Notes: generated by a model not told the origin, from the sequence alone. Counted from the first letter of the stretch, positions 8,438 through 16,442 are shown. The stretch is 35,471 nucleotides of DNA from Sandaracinaceae bacterium (GCA_017881055.1 JADGRF010000046.1:1-35471), one strand, 5' to 3'. Numbers and translations: made by a program.

Positions 8438-8952
8438 GCCGACGTAGTACTCGACATCAAGACCGCGGTCGCGATCGTGAACCCGTACGCGCGCATCCGA
8501 CCGCTCGCATACGTCTGGTCAGGCGGCGTCGCGCGCCAGGTCAAAACGGAGCCCGCGCTGATCAGCGCCAACGCCGCCGCGCACAGCTGCTTCGCGAGCG
8601 GGTCGCCAGTGAGCAACGGCAGAACGCACAACACGCCGAACGACACACCTGCGATCAGCGCGGAAAAGCCGTGTGCGCGTGTCAGCTCGTCGCCGAGCAG
8701 CACACGGTTGAGGGCGGCCTCGCTCTGTTGCGCCGGGCTGTGCGTGGTCTGCGAGCGGTGCGGGCTCGTGCTAGCTGTCGTGCCTGGCTGCAGCGACTTG
8801 CTGAGTGCGTGCGGCGGGCGGGGCTTGGCGCGGGCGGAAGGCCTGCCGGCGATCGTGGCCCCTGTGCCGGTCGCCCAGCCGTCGTGTGCCAAGCCGTCGT
8901 GTGCCAAGCCGTCGTGTGCCAAGCCGTCGGGCGAGCCCTGTTTGTCCAGCAT
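8416..8952 (-). pseudogene. N-terminal membrane part of the same kinase, separated by a frameshift
   Basis: This frame gives a 5' part for the kinase: a Gly-Leu-Ala-His-Asp repeat, a Ser/Thr/Pro-rich segment, and a first set of hydrophobic helices (GFSALIAGVSFGVLCVLPLL and a following pair). It stops at 8416, just past the point where the kinase frame takes over. Around 8445-8460 the reading must shift by one base (loss of one base, or gain of two) to give a continuous protein of roughly 620 residues. The ATG at 8952 is preferred to one at 9030 because AAAGG precedes it and because it leaves 52 bases to the divergent ABC-F gene. Either a real recent mutation or a sequencing error would explain the break. 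Confidence 0.7.
8881..8925. repeat. Three perfect 15-bp tandem repeats
   Basis: GTCGTGTGCCAAGCC occurs three times in a row at 8881, 8896 and 8911, flanked by partial copies on both sides. On the minus strand it encodes repeated GLAHD near the start of the kinase N-terminal segment. The perfect identity suggests recent slippage; the unit is a multiple of three, so copy-number changes keep the frame. Confidence 0.9.
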
Positions 8953-9004
8953 CGCGCCTTTGAAGGTTGCACGCGGCGCGGAAGCTGGCAATCTCCGCGG
9001 CACC

Positions 9005-10624
9005 GTGATCCGCCTCGATTCAGTTTCCAAGCATTATGGTTCCCAGATCCTCTTCCTCGAGGCGTCGATGAGCGCGTTCAAGGGGGAGAAAGTCGGCCTC
9101 GTGGGACCGAACGGGTCCGGCAAATCGACGATCTTCCGCATGGTCATGAAACAGGAGCAGCCCGATGGCGGGCAAGTCTCGCTCGACCGCGACGTGACGC
9201 TCGGCTACTTCAGTCAGGACGTCGGCGAGATGGCGGGACGCTCCGTGCTGGACGAGACGCTCGCGGGCGCCGGCGCGGTCTCCGAAGCCGCACGCGAGGT
9301 GCGCGAACTCGAGCATGCGATGGCGGACCCCGAGCGCATGAACGAGCTCGACGCGTTGATCGAGCGCTTCGGTCACGCGCAGGCTCGCTTCGATCAGCTC
9401 GGCGGGTACGCGCTCGAAGCACGCGCGCGCGAGATCCTCGCGGGCCTCGGCTTCGCGGACGAAGTGGTCGAGAACGATGTCGGCAAGCTCTCCGGCGGTT
9501 GGAAGATGCGCGTCGCGCTCGCACGCATCCTCTTGATGCGCCCCGATGCGCTGCTGCTCGACGAGCCCACCAACCATCTCGACCTCGAGTCGATCATCTG
9601 GCTCGAGCAGTTCCTGCGCGACTTCGAAGGCGCGCTGATCATGACCTCGCACGATCGTGAGTTCATGAACCGCTTGGTCACCAAGATCGTCGAGATCGAC
9701 GGTGGCGACTTGACCACGTACGGCGGCAACTACGACTTCTACGAGCAGCAGCGCGCGATCGCGGAAGCCCAGCGCGAGGCGCAGTACTCGCGTCAGCAAG
9801 CGATGCTCGCCAAGGAAGAAGCGTTCATCGCGCGCTTCAAGGCGCGCGCCAGTCATGCCGCGCAGGTTCAGTCGCGCGTGAAGAAGGTCGAGAAGATCGA
9901 GAAGATCGAGCCGCCCAAGCAGCGCAAGATCGTCGAGTTCGAGTTTCGGCCCGCTCCACGCTCCGGCGACGACGTCGCCAAGCTCGATCACGTGGTGAAG
10001 GGCTTCGGCAAGCGCCGCATCTACGACGGTCTCGATCTCTTGCTGCGGCGCGGCGAGCGCTGGTGCGTGATGGGAGTCAACGGCGCGGGCAAGTCCACGC
10101 TGCTCAAGTTGATCGCCGGCGAGTCCCAGCCCGACGAAGGGCGCGTGACGATCGGCGCAGCTGTCAAGATGGGCTACTTCGCGCAGCACTCCATGGAGCT
10201 GCTCGACGCCAAGCAAACCGTGTTCGAGACGCTGCACAACACCTTCCCGATGGCCTCGGTCGGCTCGTTACGCACACTTGCAGGTGCGTTCGGGTTCTCG
10301 GGCGAAGATGCAGACAAGAGCTGCCGTGTGCTCTCGGGCGGCGAGAAGGCGCGCTTGGTGCTCGCGCTGATGTTGTTCGATCCGCCGAATTTTCTCGTGC
10401 TCGACGAGCCCACCAACCATCTCGACATGGCGACCAAAGAGATGCTCATGAAAGCGCTCAGTCAGTTCGAGGGGACGATGCTGTTCGTGTCGCACGACCG
10501 CAGCTTCCTGCGCGCGCTCAGCAACCGCGTGCTCGAGCTGACGCCGGGCTCGGTGCACAAGTACCAGGGCGGTTACTCCGAGTACGTCGTCGAGTCGGGG
10601 CACGAAGCGCCGGGCCTGGGCTAG
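9005..10624 (+). CDS. ABC-F family ATPase (Uup/YbiT/EttA-like)
   Basis: The 539-residue product has two ABC nucleotide-binding domains in one chain and no membrane domain, the ABC-F architecture. Each half has Walker A (GPNGSGKST at 34-42; GVNGAGKST in the second), an LSGG signature, and the diagnostic LLLDEPTNHLD or LVLDEPTNHLD Walker B. Between them lies the charged helical linker typical of ABC-F proteins (ARFKARASHAAQVQSRVKK). ABC-F proteins bind the ribosomal E site and modulate translation or protect against antibiotics. Which subgroup this belongs to is not certain. A GTG at 9005 starts the conserved VIRLDSVSKHYG block. The frame is open for a further 1 kb upstream, but that part is antisense to the kinase and was rejected. 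Confidence 0.9.
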   Translation: MIRLDSVSKHYGSQILFLEASMSAFKGEKVGLVGPNGSGKSTIFRMVMKQEQPDGGQVSLDRDVTLGYFSQDVGEMAGRSVLDETLAGAGAVSEAAREVRELEHAMADPERMNELDALIERFGHAQARFDQLGGYALEARAREILAGLGFADEVVENDVGKLSGGWKMRVALARILLMRPDALLLDEPTNHLDLESIIWLEQFLRDFEGALIMTSHDREFMNRLVTKIVEIDGGDLTTYGGNYDFYEQQRAIAEAQREAQYSRQQAMLAKEEAFIARFKARASHAAQVQSRVKKVEKIEKIEPPKQRKIVEFEFRPAPRSGDDVAKLDHVVKGFGKRRIYDGLDLLLRRGERWCVMGVNGAGKSTLLKLIAGESQPDEGRVTIGAAVKMGYFAQHSMELLDAKQTVFETLHNTFPMASVGSLRTLAGAFGFSGEDADKSCRVLSGGEKARLVLALMLFDPPNFLVLDEPTNHLDMATKEMLMKALSQFEGTMLFVSHDRSFLRALSNRVLELTPGSVHKYQGGYSEYVVESGHEAPGLG

Positions 10625-10787
10625 CCCAAACGGCGGGCGTACTGAGGGGCCGAGCGGCGTACAGCTCGCACCCTCGGGCTCGGCTGACCTCTGCACGCTG
10701 CTAGCATCTCGCGCGCGTAGTCCTACACTCGGGTCAGGGGTTTGAACCGACGCGCACCGTGGGGGTCGCGTCGTTTCGCAAGGGATC

Positions 10788-11888
10788 ATGCTCGACCACA
10801 ACGGAACACGCCTGCGGCAGGTGTTGCGTGCGTTGCAGACTCGGATTGGCGGGCCGCGCGACGCCACGGCGAGCACGCCGGCACCGACGACGTCGTCTTC
10901 GCGTGCCCGAGCGAGTGACGACTCGCCGTTGCGCGTGCTGGTGATCGAAGACAATCCAGCTGACGCGCTGCTCCTCGGGAAGTGCCTGAGCCACGGCAGC
11001 GTGCCGATGGACGTCGAGCACGTCATCCGCTTGAGAGACGCCGTAGCCGCGTGCGCAGGTAAGCACTTCGATGCGATCGTGCTCGGTCTCGGCTTGCCGG
11101 ACGCGCGCGGACCCGAAGCCGTGTCCGAGCTGCAAGCCGCGGTGGAGGGCGTGCCGATCGTCGTGGTCAGCGGTGACCCGGACGAAGCGGTCGCGCTCGG
11201 CGCGATGCGTCGTGGCGCTCAAGACTATCTGCTCAAAGAGGGCCTCGATGCGAACCTGCTCGGTCGCTCGATCCAATATGCGATCGAGCGCCTGCGTCAC
11301 GGGGCCGCGCTGCAACACCTGGCGCACTTCGACGACCTGACCGGCCTCGCCAACCGTCCGCTGTTCTTCGACCGCGTCGCGCACGCGCTCGAACGCGCGC
11401 GTCGCGACCAAACCAGGCTCGCGCTGCTCTTCCTCGATCTCGACGACTTCAAGACGATCAACGACAGTCACGGGCATGCGGCGGGTGACCGTGTGCTGCA
11501 GCTGGTGGCGCGGCGCATCGAGGGCGCGCTGCGCCAGAGCGACACCGTCGCTGTGATTCGCGATTCCAGCGGCGCGGATCGACACACCGCGGCTCGACTC
11601 GGCGGTGACGAGTTCGCGATCCTGCTCGAGAACGTCGCCGACACCGACTCGGTCGTGACTATCGTCGAGCGCTTGCATGCGACTCTGCGGGAGCCGGTGA
11701 GCGTAGGCCAGCGCGTGTTCGTGCCCACGACGAGCATCGGTGTCGCGCTGTATCCCGACGACGGCTCGACCTGCGAGAAGCTGCTGGCTTGCGCCGATAC
11801 CGCGATGTACCGAGCCAAAGAGTTCACGCACGCGTCGGACCCGCGCGCGCTCGCGCCGAGCGACGCGCTGCTACGCGCACGATCGTGA
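10788..11888 (+). CDS. Receiver-GGDEF protein with a degenerate receiver
   Basis: The 366-residue protein has an N-terminal tail rich in Ala, Ser and Thr, a receiver domain (about 47-165) and a C-terminal GGDEF domain. The receiver keeps the acidic pair Glu54-Asp55, the Ser128 position and Lys150, but the phospho-acceptor Asp is Gly100 (IVLGLGLPD; codon GGT at 11085-11087). It therefore cannot be phosphorylated in the usual way. The GGDEF half has FDDLTGLANR and an intact GGDEF at 272-276, so c-di-GMP synthesis is expected. RQSD at 249-252 resembles an inhibitory site, but about 14 extra residues separate it from GGDEF, an insertion seen in some related cyclases. The ATG at 10788 follows AGGGA. 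The receiver may act as a protein-interaction module. Confidence 0.88.
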   Translation: MLDHNGTRLRQVLRALQTRIGGPRDATASTPAPTTSSSRARASDDSPLRVLVIEDNPADALLLGKCLSHGSVPMDVEHVIRLRDAVAACAGKHFDAIVLGLGLPDARGPEAVSELQAAVEGVPIVVVSGDPDEAVALGAMRRGAQDYLLKEGLDANLLGRSIQYAIERLRHGAALQHLAHFDDLTGLANRPLFFDRVAHALERARRDQTRLALLFLDLDDFKTINDSHGHAAGDRVLQLVARRIEGALRQSDTVAVIRDSSGADRHTAARLGGDEFAILLENVADTDSVVTIVERLHATLREPVSVGQRVFVPTTSIGVALYPDDGSTCEKLLACADTAMYRAKEFTHASDPRALAPSDALLRARS

Positions 11889-12060
11889 GCTTGGGAGGCC
11901 CAAGGAAGGCGAGCTCGAGGGTCTCGACCTTTACGAGCACGGCGGTCCCGCGTATCCCGAGCAAGGCAACGGCATCGGCATGATGGGCTACCTCGCTCCG
12001 GAGAAACAGGAGAGCACCGAGTCCAGCGTGATGGGTGTGGCCGGGGCGTCGAAGGCCTGA
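11889..12060 (+). pseudogene. Coding-like stretch after the receiver-GGDEF gene; unidentified remnant
   Basis: The frame ending at TGA 12058-12060 encodes about 57 residues with normal amino-acid composition and GC-rich third positions (for example LDLYEHGGPAYPEQGNG and GMMGYLAPEKQ). No start codon precedes the coding-like part except inside the upstream gene, where the frame reads as nonsense. It may be the 3' end of a lost gene, or a former C-terminal extension of the cyclase displaced by a frameshift. The strong terminator at 12090 lies just after it, which fits transcription through it. No family is recognised. Confidence 0.35.
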
Positions 12061-12089
12061 AGCTCGAATCGCGTACGTTGAGCCGGTGG

Positions 12090-12124
12090 CAGGCACGCAT
12101 CGCAACCCGATGCGTGCCTGTTTC
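12090..12124 (+). terminator. Strong intrinsic terminator
   Basis: CAGGCACGCATCG at 12090-12102 pairs perfectly with CGATGCGTGCCTG at 12108-12120 (13 bp) across the loop CAACC and is followed by TTTC. It ends the transcript carrying the receiver-GGDEF gene and lies before the PAP2-family gene. The perfect stem could also work on the opposite strand. Confidence 0.8.
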
Positions 12125-12234
12125 ATGTATTGCGGCAGGCGACCGTTGCTCCACTGCAGGCCGGGGTATGGCGCGCGCGCCGAAACGGCCGGGCTTCCTT
12201 GATTCCGAGGCTCTGGCAGCGTAAAGGGAGGGCC

Positions 12235-13269
12235 GTGAGTCAGCTTCCTCCCAGCCCGGAGCAGTCTGCGTACGGGACTCGCGCGGATGCCACTGTTGCG
12301 GCTGCCGTGCCGGGCGCGGCCACGGAATCACACGAGTTTTTGGCCGAAGTACCCCTCCACGAGCGCCTGCTCATGGGCTACCTGGGCATGCTCTTCCTGT
12401 TGGCAGCGAGCGCGCCTGCGCTCCATCACGGCGGCGCCATGCTGCATACCGGCGCCAACCTGGGCGCGGGCCTGCTCAGTGTGGCGATCGTCCGGGGTCG
12501 GCTGCTCGGAAACCGGATCATCGAGGCGCTGATCGCCCGTTCCGTCATTCTGGTCTGCTTGGGCGTGTCCTTCGCGCAGCTGACCGAGCTGTTCGCCGTG
12601 CGCGGCGCCGCCAACCTGGACGAGGCGCTGCTCCGTTTCGACCTGGCGACCTTCGGGTTCGAGCCCACGCTGATCATGGACCGCTGGGTAACCCCGGCGC
12701 TGGTCGAGTGGTTCTCGTTCTTCTACTTCGGCTACTACTTTCTACTGATCGGGCACATCCTGCCGATCGGGTACCTGGGTCGCGACGCCCGCATGGTCCA
12801 CGAGTTTGCCCTCGGCATCACCATGACGTTCTGCGCCGGGCACCTTCTGTACTTCGCTGTGCCGGGCCTCGGGCCGTTCTCGCTGCCGGTCTTCAAGCAC
12901 ACCCTGCAGGGCGGCTACTGGTGGGGCCTCGTGTCCACGACCGTGCAGTCAGCGGGTATGCGCAAAGACATCTTCCCCAGCCTGCACACGGCCGTGCCGA
13001 CGTTCATCACGCTCTTCTCGTGGCGTCGCCGCGCGACTGCGCCCTTCAGGTGGACCTGGATCCCGGTCGGGCTTTTCACCTCGCAGATCATCCTGGCCAC
13101 GATGTTCCTGCGCTGGCACTACGTGATTGACGTGTGCGCCGGGCTGACGCTCGCGACCACCGCCTCGTTCTTGGCGGCCCGAATCGCGCGTGCCGAGTGG
13201 GTTCGTCGCGAGACGCTGGCGCTGTCCGAGCCGATGCCGTCGTACGGGGGGCGCCCGCGCAGCGCCTGA
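12235..13269 (+). CDS. PAP2-superfamily integral membrane protein
   Basis: The 344-residue product is mostly hydrophobic helices after a hydrophilic 40-residue N-terminus. Two catalytic motifs of the PAP2 (lipid phosphatase/phosphotransferase) superfamily are seen: PSLH at 248-251 and RWHYVID at 293-299, each at a membrane boundary. The first classical PAP2 motif (K-x6-RP) is not evident. This is the pattern of AUR1/inositol phosphorylceramide synthase-like members rather than simple phosphatases. A role in phospholipid or sphingolipid head-group transfer or dephosphorylation in the inner membrane is inferred. The GTG at 12235 is chosen because GGGAGG at 12226-12231 precedes it closely. An in-frame upstream extension overlaps the terminator region and is Arg-rich. 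It is convergent with the DUF2845 gene, 31 bases away. Confidence 0.82.
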   Translation: MSQLPPSPEQSAYGTRADATVAAAVPGAATESHEFLAEVPLHERLLMGYLGMLFLLAASAPALHHGGAMLHTGANLGAGLLSVAIVRGRLLGNRIIEALIARSVILVCLGVSFAQLTELFAVRGAANLDEALLRFDLATFGFEPTLIMDRWVTPALVEWFSFFYFGYYFLLIGHILPIGYLGRDARMVHEFALGITMTFCAGHLLYFAVPGLGPFSLPVFKHTLQGGYWWGLVSTTVQSAGMRKDIFPSLHTAVPTFITLFSWRRRATAPFRWTWIPVGLFTSQIILATMFLRWHYVIDVCAGLTLATTASFLAARIARAEWVRRETLALSEPMPSYGGRPRSA

Positions 13270-13300
13270 GCTCCGGGTGAGGCCGTAGCGCGAGGCGGCG

Positions 13301-13720
13301 TCAGAGCGGCTTGTGGCCGTAGTTGCCCTGGCGGATCTGCAGCAGCTTGCCCTGCTCGAAGGTCAGATACTGCACGAAGCGGTTCGGGCCGAAGTCGTAC
13401 ACCCACTCTTCGATCGTGATCTCGACCGTGTCGTCGACCAGCGCAGGGCAGCGCGTGATCCCGTTGCCGACGCGGCACGGCACGTCGCTGCGGCGCCGGA
13501 CCGAGCGCGTCTCTACCCGCCGCTCCACCGAGTCTGGCGTACCGCAAAGTGCGCTCACGTCATACTTGGCGTCACCTAGCGAGACCACGCGATCTTTGCA
13601 GGTGAGGGTGTCTTCGGCGTGCGCGAGCGTGCGGGCAGGGCCGGTGAAGCCCGCGAAAAGGCTGACCAAGGCAGCGCTGGCGAGGAGGGGTCGATTACGG
13701 GCTGCGGTCGCTGGTTTCAT
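13301..13720 (-). CDS. DUF2845 family secreted protein
   Basis: A 139-residue protein with a Sec signal peptide (LLASAALVSLFAGF, likely cleaved near AHA-ED) and a mature domain that matches DUF2845: an early Cys in LTCKDRVVSLGD, a second in ALCGTPDSVE, and the C-terminal block EEWVYDFGPNRFVQYLTFEQ. These are small periplasmic proteins with a BamE/SmpA-like fold and no known function; the paired cysteines may form a disulfide. The ATG at 13720 has AAGGAG seven bases upstream, which decides the start. It is transcribed away from the ATPase operon across a 148-base divergent region. Confidence 0.85.
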   Translation of the reverse strand: MKPATAARNRPLLASAALVSLFAGFTGPARTLAHAEDTLTCKDRVVSLGDAKYDVSALCGTPDSVERRVETRSVRRRSDVPCRVGNGITRCPALVDDTVEITIEEWVYDFGPNRFVQYLTFEQGKLLQIRQGNYGHKPL

Positions 13721-13868
13721 GGTGGGGCTCCTTGTCGAGTCGGGTCTGCCGATCGTTGCACGCCGGTCCACGTGGACGTAACCCACGCGGCCGGGCTTCC
13801 ATTCTTCGCAGCCCCTGTTTGCGGAGCGCAAATCGAGCGTGCGACCATCCGGAACGGACAGGCGCGCG

Positions 13869-15389
13869 ATGCGCCGGGGGAGCACCAGTTTGACGACGGG
13901 CGTGCGCAGCCTTCTGGGACTGTTCGGGGTCACGTTCTTGGTAGGTGTCCTGCTCAGCGCCTTCGCGGGCGAGGTGCACAGCGTCGAGGCCGTCCGACAC
14001 GGCATCGAGGTCGTGGCCAGCGCGGCGTTCAGCGAGGATCCCTGGCCGCTCCTGTTGCAGCTGACCGGTGGCGCCTGTGGGCTCTGGCTCGTGCTCGGCC
14101 TCGCGTACTTCGCGGTGAGCCGCGGCGCGCACGGTGCTGCGCGGGATCCACGCGCGTCGGGCAACATTCACCAGCTCTTGGCCGAGGGGCGTAAGCGCGT
14201 CGCGGCCTGCCTCGATCCGCAGGCGCCCAACATCATCGCGGGCTTCGACGAGATCGTACGCACGGCGGTGTCGGTCGCGGCCAGTGACATTCATCTCTCG
14301 CCCACGCCGACCGCGTTCACGGTCACGCTGCGCGTCGAGGGCACGCTCTACGAAGTGATCACGCTGCCGGTCGAGCTGGCGCCGCGCCTATCTACGCGTG
14401 CGAAGGTGCTGGCGCGCCTCGACACGCACATTCGCGGCGTTCCCCAGGACGGTCGGCTGCGCATGGAGCTGGACGGCGACAAGCTCGAGGCGCGCGTCTC
14501 GTCGTTGCCCACGGAGGCGGGCGAGCGCGTGGTCATGCGCCTTTTGAGCGGCAGTCGCAAGGTGCCCACGCTCGATGCGCTCGGCTTCAGCCCGCATGTG
14601 CTCGAGCCGTTGCGTGAGCTGTGCAGTCGCGCGCAGGGCCTTTTGTTCGTGACGGGCGTGGTTGGCAGCGGCAAGACCACGACGCTGTACGCGGCGCTGC
14701 ACGAGATCGCGACGCAGCGCGGTAGCACCACGTCGATCGTCACGCTGGAAGACCCGATCGAGCTGCACCTGCCGATCGCCACCCAAACCCAGATGAACTC
14801 GCGCGCCGGCATGACCTTCGCCGGTACGCTGCGCAGCGTGCTGCGGCAGGACCCGAACGTGCTGATGGTCGGCGAGATCCGCGACCGCGAGACGGCGAAC
14901 ATCGCGGTCGAGGCCAGCCTCACCGGCCACTTGATTCTCACCACCGTGCACTCCGATACCGCGGCCGGTCCGTTCGCGCGCCTGATCGAGCTCGAGGTCG
15001 AGCCGTTCGTGCTGGCAAGCGCGAGCATCGGCAGCTTGTCGCAGCGCTTGGTACGAACGCTGTGCACCGCGTGCTGCAAGCAGGCGCTGCCCGAGCCCAT
15101 GATTCGGGACCACTTCGCGCGCCAGGATATCCAGCTGCCGACCGCGCCGTACTTCGAGCCCGTGGGCTGCGATTACTGCGCCGGCCTGGGCTTCGCGGGG
15201 CGCGTGCCGATCGCGGAGCTACTCGTGGTGGGGCCGGAGTGTCGCAAGGCCATCCACGATCGTCGACCGACCAACGAGATCTACGAGATCGCGCAGCGGA
15301 CAGGCATGCAGAGCCTGTTGCGCGACGGCCTGGCGCGGGCGCTGTCGGGCGAGACATCCTTGTCGGAAGTCATACGGGTGGCGGGGTGA
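13869..15389 (+). CDS. Membrane-anchored GspE/PilB-like secretion ATPase
   Basis: The 506-residue product starts with two predicted transmembrane helices (about 14-33 and 61-83). A typical type II secretion/type IV pilus ATPase core follows: ASDIHLSP (about 138-145), Walker A GVVGSGKT at 263-270, Asp box VTLEDPIEL, Walker B VLMVGEIRD at 331-339, a His box TVHSD, and a zinc site formed by Cys399/Cys402 with Cys434/Cys437. GspE and PilB are normally soluble and have a GspE_N domain; here that domain is replaced by membrane helices. No pilin, GspF-type platform or secretin gene is in the window. It is the first gene of an operon with 15394 and 15852. The ATG at 13869 (AGG upstream) is preferred to an in-frame GTG at 13839. 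Confidence 0.87.
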   Translation: MRRGSTSLTTGVRSLLGLFGVTFLVGVLLSAFAGEVHSVEAVRHGIEVVASAAFSEDPWPLLLQLTGGACGLWLVLGLAYFAVSRGAHGAARDPRASGNIHQLLAEGRKRVAACLDPQAPNIIAGFDEIVRTAVSVAASDIHLSPTPTAFTVTLRVEGTLYEVITLPVELAPRLSTRAKVLARLDTHIRGVPQDGRLRMELDGDKLEARVSSLPTEAGERVVMRLLSGSRKVPTLDALGFSPHVLEPLRELCSRAQGLLFVTGVVGSGKTTTLYAALHEIATQRGSTTSIVTLEDPIELHLPIATQTQMNSRAGMTFAGTLRSVLRQDPNVLMVGEIRDRETANIAVEASLTGHLILTTVHSDTAAGPFARLIELEVEPFVLASASIGSLSQRLVRTLCTACCKQALPEPMIRDHFARQDIQLPTAPYFEPVGCDYCAGLGFAGRVPIAELLVVGPECRKAIHDRRPTNEIYEIAQRTGMQSLLRDGLARALSGETSLSEVIRVAG

Positions 15390-15393
15390 TGCG

Positions 15394-15855
15394 ATGATCA
15401 CGCTGGTGCGAACGCTGAATCAGATCGCGCAGTGGGCGTGTGCTGTGCTCTTGTGCCTGAGCGCTGGGCGCTTCAGCTGGGTTGCGGCGCAGCCTTGGCT
15501 CGCCCTGTTGCCGGCGTCGAAGTCGGCCGCACCGGCGGTAGGCGCACCGCCGCAGGCTCCGCCGGCGGAGCTTCCGCGACGCGAGCCGCTGCCTAGCTTG
15601 AACGACAACCCGCACAAGGAAGACCCGACGCAGGCGCCGGGCACTTCGTCGCTGCACTTGATGTTGCTCGTCAGTCACGGGCGGGAGCGCAGCAAGCTGT
15701 CGATCAACGGAGCGTTCGTCGGATACACGACGTATGCTAGCGACATGACGTGCACGCGCGGCGAGATCCTAAAGTTTCGCATCGAGCCCGAGCGGGGCCC
15801 TGCGATCGAGCGCGAGCGTCGCTGCGAGGGCGAGACGATTCTCGTATCGGAATGA
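15394..15855 (+). CDS. Bitopic protein with Pro-rich linker and PEGA-like C-terminus
   Basis: The 153-residue protein has one N-terminal transmembrane helix (about 11-33), a Pro/Ala-rich linker (about 42-85) and a small C-terminal beta-rich segment. That segment contains KLSINGAFVGYTTY at 101-114 and two cysteines (Cys120, Cys144) that may form a disulfide. The NGxxVGxTxY pattern resembles PEGA repeats of surface proteins. The layout, membrane anchor plus stiff linker plus periplasmic domain, recalls GspC or PilP, but no homology to them is claimed. The start is four bases after the ATPase stop with GGGGTGAT as ribosome binding site, and the stop overlaps the next start as ATGA. These point to one operon and a shared complex. 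No family is firmly recognised. Confidence 0.75.
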   Translation: MITLVRTLNQIAQWACAVLLCLSAGRFSWVAAQPWLALLPASKSAAPAVGAPPQAPPAELPRREPLPSLNDNPHKEDPTQAPGTSSLHLMLLVSHGRERSKLSINGAFVGYTTYASDMTCTRGEILKFRIEPERGPAIERERRCEGETILVSE

Positions 15856-16442
15856 CCAGTTCGTACCAACTGCTGCCCGAAGACCTTGCGCTGCTGATCA
15901 GCCAGCGCCCGGCCGATTTTCTGTCGCGCTATTCCGATGCCACCTTTCTTGCGGTGAACGTTGGCGGAGCGAGTGAGCTGCTTCTGCCCGGCCTCTCCGC
16001 GCTCGGTGCGGGGAGCGTGCAGAGGGTGTCCGTGATCGCGTTCAAGACCGTGGTCAGCGCCGGCAGCGACAGGCAGGATCCGCGGCGCGCGATCGACCAT
16101 CTGCGACGTAAGGTGGAACAGGCGCGTCACTTCGTGATCGCGCTCGGCAAGCGTGGCGACAGCACGTACGCGGACCGAATCTCGGTGGGTCGCGCGCTCA
16201 ACAAGGACATCGTGCTGCGCGACGCGAGCATCTCGAAGTTTCACGCCTGGTTCGAGACGGCCAACGGCGAATGGACTCTGACCGACGCGGGCAGCACCAA
16301 CGGGACGCGCGTGAACGGCGTCGCGCTCTCGGCACGTCAAACTGTGGCGTTGACCACCGGTGATACGATCCGTTTCGGCTCGATCGAGTGCGTGCTATGC
16401 ACGCCCGGTCTGTTGTTGCAGGCGTTTGCGCACAGCGCGTGA
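15852..16442 (+). CDS. FHA domain protein
   Basis: The 196-residue cytoplasmic protein has an N-terminal alpha/beta part of about 100 residues that I do not recognise, with one conserved-looking segment (RRAIDHLRRKVEQARHFV). A complete FHA domain follows at about 105-180: GR at 113-114, Ser126, His131 and STNGT at 148-152, the residues that bind phosphothreonine. It probably docks on a phosphorylated partner, perhaps a target of the Ser/Thr kinase in this window. Its ATG overlaps the stop of the bitopic protein gene as ATGA, so it is translationally coupled to the ATPase operon. The N-terminal domain probably couples FHA binding to the ATPase; that is inference. Confidence 0.85.
   Translation: MTSSYQLLPEDLALLISQRPADFLSRYSDATFLAVNVGGASELLLPGLSALGAGSVQRVSVIAFKTVVSAGSDRQDPRRAIDHLRRKVEQARHFVIALGKRGDSTYADRISVGRALNKDIVLRDASISKFHAWFETANGEWTLTDAGSTNGTRVNGVALSARQTVALTTGDTIRFGSIECVLCTPGLLLQAFAHSA

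Noticed and set aside
8440..8460. Programmed -1 frameshift site in the kinase gene
   Set aside because: No X-XXY-YYZ slippery heptamer and no clear downstream hairpin is seen; an indel is simpler.
7958..9004. Upstream extension of the ABC-F frame by about 350 codons
   Set aside because: It is antisense to the kinase gene and has no family resemblance; the ABC-F homology begins at the GTG at 9005.
10640..10692. Hairpin GCCGAG...CTCGGC after the ABC-F gene
   Set aside because: Only six pairs with a long loop and no T run; not enough for a terminator call.
11027..11660. The extra residues between RQSD and GGDEF in the receiver-GGDEF protein as a novel insertion
   Set aside because: Similar inserts between the inhibitory-site region and GGDEF are known in a group of bacterial cyclases.
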